DNA of 46,354 nucleotides, taken from NCBI GenBank assembly GCA_038326615.1, contig JBBQKF010000015.1, positions 1-46,354 on the forward strand, in the 5' to 3' direction. Of this stretch, positions 40,449 to 46,354 are shown one piece after another. The DNA is from JBBQKF01 sp038326615 (lineage in GTDB: Bacteria > Bacillota > Clostridia > Saccharofermentanales > UBA5734). Numbering within the stretch: position 1 is the stretch's first letter; each line of letters opens with the position of its first letter. The translations under genes and the position numbers were made by a program. Under the pieces are notes generated by a model. That model saw only the letters and a list, made by a program, of their open reading frames with translations, made no database searches and was not told the DNA's origin.

Positions 40449-42678
40449 TAATTTAATATCGGAAATTAATGATAACAGTAATACCAAAAGAGGTATCGGA
40501 CTTGGTGTTTTTGATGGCTATCACAGAGGTCACCAAGAGCTAGTCAGAACTTTACTTTCAAGGTCTGAAGAATTAAATATCAAAGCGAGCATTTATACAT
40601 TCACAAAACATCCAGCTTTTGTAGCTGGAAATATTACCAAAATTGCCATGGGTATGATTTCATCAGAAAATGAGAGAATTGAACTTTTAAAAAAAGCAGG
40701 TGTTGATGAAATATTATGCCAGGAATTTACATCACAATTCGCAAATGTTACACCGTTAGAATTTCTCGAAAAGTATTTATTTGAGGAACTTAATGCAAGT
40801 CTTATTGTAGTGGGATTCAATTATTTGTTTGGGCGTAACAGAGAAGGGACCGTTGAGTTTTTAAAGTCGTGGGCGAAAACCAGAGGAGTTGAAGTTATTG
40901 TAATCGAACCTGTTATATTTAACGGAAACTATATTTCAAGTTCAATAATAAGAAAATCAATAAGCAAAGGTCATTTTGAAGTTGCAAACGCAATGCTAGG
41001 ACGAAATTATTCTTTAACTGGGATAGTTATACCTGGTCAAAAAATTGGAACTAAGCTTGGTTTTCCTACTGCAAATTTTTATGCAGAAAAGTCTTCATGC
41101 CTTCCTGATAACGGAGTTTATGCAACACGTCTTACTGTTGATGGGGAAACACTTGAAGCTGTAACAAATATTGGATTAAGACCAAGTGCGCCAGTTTCAG
41201 TTGATTCGCCAATAATTGAGACAATGGCTTTAAACAAAAACATTGATTTATACGGCAAAGAAATAACCGTTACATTTCTTCATCATTTAAGAAAAGAAAA
41301 TAAATTTGATAGCTTAGATGCTTTAAAGACACAAATTCAAAAGGACATTGAAAACATCAGGGACTGGCACAATAAAAACGAACAATGCTGGGAAATGCTG
41401 AAAGTTTTGGACATACCGGTTTATGGAATTAAATCTAACAGATTTACAACTGATATTATAGACATAACTATTAAAGTTCCACTTACACAAATTAACGCTT
41501 CACGTTATGCATTACTTTCACGAATACTGACATCGACATGCAAACAATTTCCTTCAAGACCACTGCTTTCAAAATACCTTGATTCTCTTTATGGTGCTAG
41601 CATCGACACAAACATTGAAGCGTTAGGTGATATTTTAGTAATTCATTTTACTGCAGATGCGCTTCATACATGGAGAGGGCAAACAAGTCCGATTAATGAC
41701 ACTATGGCACTCCTTTTCGATATTCTTAATTCACCAGATACAAATGATAAAGGTAAGTTTTCCTCTGAAATTTTCGAGTCTGAGAGAAACAATCTTATTA
41801 TGGAACTGATTGCAAGAGAAAATGATAAAACAAAATATGCCTATGATAAGTGCGGAGACTTCTTAACTGCTGGAACAATTCAGAACACAAGAAGCAGCGG
41901 TGACATATCGGTCCTTAAGAAGATAAAAATGAAAGATATAATTGAAGCTTATAATGAACTTCTTACTAGTGGAAATGTCTCGATATTTGTCGCAGGTAAA
42001 ATTACAAGTGAATTCAGACAAATACTGGATGAGCAAATTAGAAAGACTTTTGCTTTAAACAAAAGTATGAACCATCTTTATCCAGGACTAAAGCCACAGA
42101 CTTTAATACCTTTACCTAAAAACGAAATTCATAAAGAAATAAAAGATATCGAACAGGCGAAGGTTTGCATCGCATACAAAGGATTAATGCCATATTTTAG
42201 TGGACAGTCAGGAGCGGTTGCAATTTTGAACAGCATGCTTGGAGGAGATGTTCATTCTTTGTTGTTTGATGTTGTACGCGAAAAATTGGGGCTTGCATAC
42301 AGTGTATTTTCATTTCCGATGAGATATCTTTCAAGCGTTATGCTTGTTGCTGGCGTTGCGCATGAGAATGTTGAAGTTGCTATCGATGCAATGAAAGAAC
42401 AAGTGAGACGTCTTGCTGAAAATGAATATCAAGATAATCTTTTTGACAGTGCAATTGAATCTGTTTCATACTCATATCGTGCATTATCAGACGACCTTCA
42501 TTCGATGGTGCATTATTATTCTAGTGCTATGATAAGTGGAAGAAATGTTTCAATTAGTGATGCACTAATTTTTGTAAAGAATTTTGACAGACAATCTATT
42601 TCAGATATAGCAAAGAAACTTGAAACTAGTGTTGTGTATGTTTTGACTAATGATAAGAATGTCAGTGAAAAACAGTAA
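40408..42678 (+). CDS. ribF: Fusion of RibF (riboflavin kinase/FAD synthetase) and YfmF-like M16 protein
   Basis: Residues 1 to about 318 are RibF, which phosphorylates riboflavin and adenylates FMN. The FAD synthetase half has GVFDGYHRGHQELV and SSSIIRKSISKGHFEVANAMLGR. The kinase half has PGQKIGTKLGFPTANF and the NIGLRPS-type motif. From about residue 330 the chain continues as a non-catalytic M16 protein of the YfmF type: VPLTQINASRYALLSRIL, YLDSLYGASIDTN and REKLGLAYSVFSFPMRYL. It lacks HxxEH. No stop separates the parts. An internal ATG at 41395 has no good ribosome binding site. ATG 40408 gives the longest form; ATG 40429 (MLKIINN) is also possible. The gene overlaps truB. Confidence 0.88.
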   Translation: MQKGFLLMLKIINNNLISEINDNSNTKRGIGLGVFDGYHRGHQELVRTLLSRSEELNIKASIYTFTKHPAFVAGNITKIAMGMISSENERIELLKKAGVDEILCQEFTSQFANVTPLEFLEKYLFEELNASLIVVGFNYLFGRNREGTVEFLKSWAKTRGVEVIVIEPVIFNGNYISSSIIRKSISKGHFEVANAMLGRNYSLTGIVIPGQKIGTKLGFPTANFYAEKSSCLPDNGVYATRLTVDGETLEAVTNIGLRPSAPVSVDSPIIETMALNKNIDLYGKEITVTFLHHLRKENKFDSLDALKTQIQKDIENIRDWHNKNEQCWEMLKVLDIPVYGIKSNRFTTDIIDITIKVPLTQINASRYALLSRILTSTCKQFPSRPLLSKYLDSLYGASIDTNIEALGDILVIHFTADALHTWRGQTSPINDTMALLFDILNSPDTNDKGKFSSEIFESERNNLIMELIARENDKTKYAYDKCGDFLTAGTIQNTRSSGDISVLKKIKMKDIIEAYNELLTSGNVSIFVAGKITSEFRQILDEQIRKTFALNKSMNHLYPGLKPQTLIPLPKNEIHKEIKDIEQAKVCIAYKGLMPYFSGQSGAVAILNSMLGGDVHSLLFDVVREKLGLAYSVFSFPMRYLSSVMLVAGVAHENVEVAIDAMKEQVRRLAENEYQDNLFDSAIESVSYSYRALSDDLHSMVHYYSSAMISGRNVSISDALIFVKNFDRQSISDIAKKLETSVVYVLTNDKNVSEKQ

Positions 42679-42738
42679 TTAATAACAAAGGCCAGTGAAC
42701 CGATAGATGTTAAATTTTTTGGCCTAGCGGAGGATATT

Positions 42739-44061
42739 TTGAATAAAAGTTTATTTATAAAAACTCAAAGAATAGACGAACTTACTGGGGGAATAGTAAA
42801 TACATTTCGGCATCCTTGTGGACTTATCGCTCATTTTATACCAAAATCTGGATTTTCAAAAAAATTCGCAGGGATTCTTGTTCCATATGGATCAATTCAT
42901 AATAAATTTCAAACTGCGCAAGGACCAGCAAATGTGCCAGCAGGTACAGCACACTACCTTGAACACTGTATTTTTAGCAAAGAAGAAAACGGTGGACTTC
43001 TTACAAAGCTTTCTTCCTATGGTGCAAATGCTAATGCCTACACGTCTCATACACATACAATGTATTATTTTACGACGGTTAATCATTTTGAAGAAACGTT
43101 TGAGTTGTATTTCAAATCTGTGATAACCCCATATCTTGAACAGGACCGTGTAGATGCGGAGCGCAATGTAATTTTGCAGGAACTTGATATGTACGAGGAT
43201 GATCCTGACAATCAGTGTTTTTCACAACTCATCGAATCGCTATATACAAATCATCCAGTAAGAATTGACATCGGTGGTACAAAAGAATCTGTAATGGAAA
43301 TTAATCCAGAACATTTAAAGAAAATACGCGAATGTTTTTATAGCCCAAAGGCAATAACAATAACTGTTGCAGGCGATGTCAACGAATACAAGATTCTTAA
43401 TATTATCGAAAAATATTTGACATCTTGCACTGTAGGCGAAAAAAAGCCTTCCTATATTTTTAGTGATGAATCCATAGCTGTTATAAGAAATTCTGTTTCA
43501 TATGAAATGGATGTTGCTGCAGAGTCATTTCTTTTAGGAATGAAAAATAACAACGTTTTACCACAGTCTCCTGTTATTGGTTATGACAAGGTTATGAACC
43601 AGAAGTCAGGGCAGTTATTTTTTGAAATGATACTTGGAAGTTCATCGGAAATATTCGAAACTTTATATGCTGAGGGTTTGATTAACGATTCATTTGGGTT
43701 TCAGTATGTTTGCGAAGAGACTTATAGTTATTTAGTTATGGGAGGTGAATCACCGAATCCTAAACTCGCAGCGAGAAAGCTCTATAAACTGATTAAAGAG
43801 CAATTCGTAAAAGGATTTGATGCGATGGATTTTGAACTTCAGAAGCGAGTTGCTGCTGGGAATTTTGTCAGATCCCTTGATAGCGTTGAACATTGCGGTA
43901 TGTCTATGGCAATTGCGGAACTTTCGAATTTAAGTATTTTTGACTATCAGGAAATTTATGATAAAATGGAACTTGATAATATTATTGACTCGGTGCGATT
44001 TGTTTGCGATGAAGAAATGAAAACTGAAACTTTTATTATTAAGAAAGGAACGGTAGAATAA
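42739..44061 (+). CDS. M16 family zinc metalloprotease (YfmH-like)
   Basis: The 440-residue protein is the catalytic partner type of the M16B family. It has the inverted zinc motif HYLEH at residues 72-76 and downstream metal-ligand Glu candidates at 141-148 (ERNVILQELDMYEDD). It fits YfmH, which in Firmicutes is encoded beside YfmF and annotated as associated with EF-P 5-aminopentanol modification. The TTG start at 42739 has GGAGG about seven bases upstream. The inactive partner is fused to RibF in the preceding gene. The stop directly abuts the lgt start. Confidence 0.92.
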   Translation: MNKSLFIKTQRIDELTGGIVNTFRHPCGLIAHFIPKSGFSKKFAGILVPYGSIHNKFQTAQGPANVPAGTAHYLEHCIFSKEENGGLLTKLSSYGANANAYTSHTHTMYYFTTVNHFEETFELYFKSVITPYLEQDRVDAERNVILQELDMYEDDPDNQCFSQLIESLYTNHPVRIDIGGTKESVMEINPEHLKKIRECFYSPKAITITVAGDVNEYKILNIIEKYLTSCTVGEKKPSYIFSDESIAVIRNSVSYEMDVAAESFLLGMKNNNVLPQSPVIGYDKVMNQKSGQLFFEMILGSSSEIFETLYAEGLINDSFGFQYVCEETYSYLVMGGESPNPKLAARKLYKLIKEQFVKGFDAMDFELQKRVAAGNFVRSLDSVEHCGMSMAIAELSNLSIFDYQEIYDKMELDNIIDSVRFVCDEEMKTETFIIKKGTVE

Positions 44062-44958
44062 ATGAACGAAGTATTTCACGTTAGCTTTCCAGGGCTTGGA
44101 ATTGATAATCTTACAATTAACAGAGAGGCATTTTCACTTTTTGGTGTAGGAGTTTATTGGTACGGGATTTTAATCTCTCTTGCTGTTATTGCAAGTCTTT
44201 TGCTTGCGTATAGAAGTGCTGAGAAATTCGGAGTTAAACCGGATTATGTGCTTGATACAATAATTGCAATCGTTCCCTTGATGATAATATTTGCAAGACT
44301 TTATTATATAGCATTTTCGTTTGATGAATTTAAAGGGAATTTATTAAGTATATTAAATTTAAGAACCGGCGGCCTTGCTTTTTACGGTGGTGTTATTGGT
44401 GGAATTCTTGCTATAATTGGAGTATGTAGATTTAGAAAAGTTCCTTTATCAAGAATGATGGATCTTCTTGTAGTATATTTACCATTAGCTCAGGGAATAG
44501 GACGATGGGGAAATTTCTTTAATCAGGAAGCTTTTGGTAGAAATACAGCTTTACCTTGGGGAATGATTAGTGAAGGCACAACTGATTATTTAGCACGAAT
44601 AGGTGGATTTAATCCAAATGCTCCAGTTCATCCAACCTTTCTTTATGAATTTCTCGCAAACATTTTAATATTCGGCATTCTTGTTTATGTACGACAGAAG
44701 TCAAAACGTCCTTTTGAAACAACGGCAGTTTATTTTATATTTTATGGATTCGTAAGATTCTTTACTGAAAGTCTAAGAACTGATTCCCTATACATTGGCA
44801 ACACAAATCTTCGTATTTCGATGTTACTTTCTGCGGGTATGTTCATAATTGCTTTGGTGGCATTTCTAATTATTCGTCGTAGACCTGTAATAGAAGGCAA
44901 AGCGGGGTTGACTGCTGAATCGGAGGTTAAAAGAATTGCTAAACAGACAAGAAAGTGA
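44062..44958 (+). CDS. lgt: Prolipoprotein diacylglyceryl transferase
   Basis: Lgt transfers diacylglycerol from phosphatidylglycerol to the lipobox Cys of prelipoproteins in the membrane. The 298-residue protein has about seven membrane helices. The family hallmarks are GVYWYGILISLAV, GGLAFYGGVIGGI, the signature GRWGNFFNQEAFG near residues 148-160, and HPTFLYEFLAN. GAAAGGA lies before the ATG. It overlaps the next gene by 23 bases. Confidence 0.96.
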   Translation: MNEVFHVSFPGLGIDNLTINREAFSLFGVGVYWYGILISLAVIASLLLAYRSAEKFGVKPDYVLDTIIAIVPLMIIFARLYYIAFSFDEFKGNLLSILNLRTGGLAFYGGVIGGILAIIGVCRFRKVPLSRMMDLLVVYLPLAQGIGRWGNFFNQEAFGRNTALPWGMISEGTTDYLARIGGFNPNAPVHPTFLYEFLANILIFGILVYVRQKSKRPFETTAVYFIFYGFVRFFTESLRTDSLYIGNTNLRISMLLSAGMFIIALVAFLIIRRRPVIEGKAGLTAESEVKRIAKQTRK

Positions 44959-46087
44959 ATCAAAACTTGATTTATATTTCAAAGTCCTTGATTATTGGAT
45001 ATTGGTTCCTATACTATCGATATCTATTATCGGACTATTTGTTTTGAGCAAAGTATTAGCAACTGGGTATGAAGGAAACGGGTTTGCCATTTTAACTAAA
45101 CAGGCAGGAGCAGTTTTTATTGGAATTATAATAGCATTTTTACTTTGCCTTATTGAAACTCCTACAATGAAACTTGTTGCAATTGTAGTATATGGGTTTA
45201 GTGTTCTTTTACTTATTTTGGTTCTTGTTGATGGGTTTTCGCTTGAAGCAAAAACAGGTGCTGATAGCTGGCTTCAACTGCCTGTAATCGGGACTTTTCA
45301 ACCATCTGAGTTAGCGAAAGTTGGGATTGTTATGATATCCTCCTATTATTTTGCTAATCTTAAATCAGGACGAAACGCCGTCTGGAAAAATGTTCTCATG
45401 TTAGCAGCTATATTTGGAATACCAGTATTACTTATTCTTTTACAAACGGACTTAGGAGCCGTTCTTGTAATCATATTTATATTTTGTTGCATGGCATTTA
45501 TTTACGGAATACCATATCGCTATATTTTTCTTACCATAAGTATGGGAGTGGTAGCATTACCACTGGTCTGGTCGTTTTATCTTCAACCATACCAAAAAAA
45601 CCGTATCCTAACATTTCTATACCCTGGATTTAACCCTGAATCAGCTTATCATATTGAACAGGCAAAAATGGCAATAAGGTCAGGCGGAATTACTGGAAGT
45701 ACTCTTACCACTCCAGTTTCTGTACCTGTCAAAGAATCTGATTTTATTTATACTGCAGTGGCGGAACGGCTTGGATTTATTGGGACATCTATTCTACTGA
45801 TTCTGATATTTCTTTTTATTCTTAGAAGCATTTATATTGCATCAAAAGTTAATGAATGGCCTTCAAGCTATATGATCAGCGGAATTACCGCAATGTTTGC
45901 TTTTCATTTTGTTGAAAACCTTGGAATGTGTGTCGGATTAATGCCGATAACTGGTATCCCGTTGCCATTCGTTAGCCTTGGCGGATCTGCAATGATTGTT
46001 AATTTTTTTGCACTCGGAATTATACTTAGTATATCCATGGAACGAAACATGATCAGGAAAGTCGAATCATATGAATTTGACAAGTGA
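44936..46087 (+). CDS. rodA: RodA/FtsW/SpoVE family peptidoglycan glycosyltransferase
   Basis: SEDS proteins polymerise glycan strands from lipid II, RodA during elongation and FtsW during division. The 383-residue protein has about ten membrane helices. Conserved parts are SWLQLPVIGTFQPSELAKVG, LLQTDLGAVLVII, YQKNRILTFLYPG, VPVKESDFIYTAVAERLGFIG and TGIPLPFVSLGGSAM. The TTG start at 44936 has GGAGG nine bases upstream within lgt. The short loop before the ESDF motif reads GSTLTTPVSVPV, somewhat diverged from the common GKG form. RodA is favoured over FtsW by the start and loop pattern, but the distinction is not firm. Confidence 0.88.
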   Translation: MLNRQESESKLDLYFKVLDYWILVPILSISIIGLFVLSKVLATGYEGNGFAILTKQAGAVFIGIIIAFLLCLIETPTMKLVAIVVYGFSVLLLILVLVDGFSLEAKTGADSWLQLPVIGTFQPSELAKVGIVMISSYYFANLKSGRNAVWKNVLMLAAIFGIPVLLILLQTDLGAVLVIIFIFCCMAFIYGIPYRYIFLTISMGVVALPLVWSFYLQPYQKNRILTFLYPGFNPESAYHIEQAKMAIRSGGITGSTLTTPVSVPVKESDFIYTAVAERLGFIGTSILLILIFLFILRSIYIASKVNEWPSSYMISGITAMFAFHFVENLGMCVGLMPITGIPLPFVSLGGSAMIVNFFALGIILSISMERNMIRKVESYEFDK

Positions 46088-46107
46088 AATCTGATAAATT
46101 CAGATTT
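46087..46107 (+). terminator. Weak hairpin after rodA
   Basis: AAATCTG (46087-46093) pairs with CAGATTT (46101-46107) across a 7-nt loop at the stop codon. No T tract follows, so terminator function is uncertain. Confidence 0.35.
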
Positions 46108-46197
46108 AAGCAAAAATTACTTGTCTGCGATGGTAACGAAATTTTTTTACAAGATATGTAAAAAAGAAATGGAATAAAAAGAGAAAGTGAAAAAGAA

Positions 46198-46354
46198 ATA
46201 GAAATAGAAATAGAAATAGAAATAGAAATAGAAATAGAAATAGAAATAGAAATAGAAATAGAAATAGAAATAGAAATGGAATAGAAATAGAAATGAAAAT
46301 AGAAATAGAAATAGAAATAGAAATAGAAATAGAAATAGAAATAGAAATAGAAAG
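46198..46354 (+). repeat. Hexanucleotide AGAAAT array running off the window end
   Basis: Near-perfect AGAAAT units run from about 46198 to the last base, with single-base variants near 46276-46300. It is preceded by degenerate AG-rich sequence. Its full length is unknown because the window ends inside it. Confidence 0.95.

Overview
The window looks like low-GC chromosomal DNA from a Gram-positive bacterium of the class Clostridia. The evidence is strong AGGAGG-type ribosome binding sites with frequent TTG and GTG starts, TTGACA-N17-TATAAT promoters, tRNA genes with encoded CCA, and classic Firmicutes gene strings. These strings are rpsF-ssb-rpsR, infC-rpmI-rplT, rimP-nusA-ylxR-ylxQ-infB-rbfA-nrnA-truB-ribF, and yfmF-yfmH-lgt-rodA. 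TGA is used as a stop. I cannot assign a family or genus from sequence reading alone.

Layout. 1-2.6 kb: rpsF-ssb-rpsR with a structured S6 leader, a terminator, then a ZapA-like cell division gene with a repetitive tail. 2.6-4.25 kb: an orphan IS200/IS605-type right end that folds like a TnpB guide RNA, then argH on the minus strand. 4.7-8.0 kb: a large U32 (RlhA-like) protein and dUTPase. 8.0-9.5 kb: infC (ATA start)-rpmI-rplT behind a perfect promoter and an L20-type leader. 9.5-13.5 kb: a SpoU rRNA methyltransferase, a 350-bp telomere-like hexanucleotide array, two TrkA/KtrA-like RCK proteins and a convergent KtrB/TrkH potassium channel subunit. 13.7-16.3 kb: a minus-strand PhoR/PhoB-like two-component system. 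16.6-18.4 kb: a degenerate MocA-like/YqeB fusion. 18.9-25.7 kb: a surface-capture and ECF-importer cluster. 25.8-31.0 kb: a MATE transporter, an ACT-domain/UPF0210 pair and a TPR protein. 31.2-31.5 kb: tRNA-Val, tRNA-Asp and tRNA-Phe. 31.6-46.1 kb: a long translation and RNA-processing operon running from rimP to ribF, continuing into the M16 pair, lgt and a rodA/ftsW gene. The last 150 bp is a second hexanucleotide array that runs off the end.

The best candidate for an undescribed system is the 18.9-25.7 kb cluster. It encodes two secreted DUF4430 proteins and a membrane-anchored alpha/alpha-toroid (prenyltransferase/squalene-oxidase-repeat) protein. These are the two fold types that together make up animal transcobalamin and intrinsic factor. 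They sit directly upstream of a complete ECF importer made of EcfT, a fused double ATPase and an S component. I infer a cell-surface ligand-capture system, plausibly for corrinoids, feeding an ECF transporter. No cobalamin riboswitch was seen, so the substrate remains open.

A second theme is repeat expansion. In-frame tandem repeats have grown inside ZapA, dUTPase, the YqeB fusion, IF2 and TruB, with units of 6, 15, 18, 21 and 54 bp. Non-coding arrays with units of 6, 11, 25/50 and about 33 bp lie between genes. Two gene fusions, RibF-YfmF and MocA-YqeB, add to the picture of an unusual lineage.
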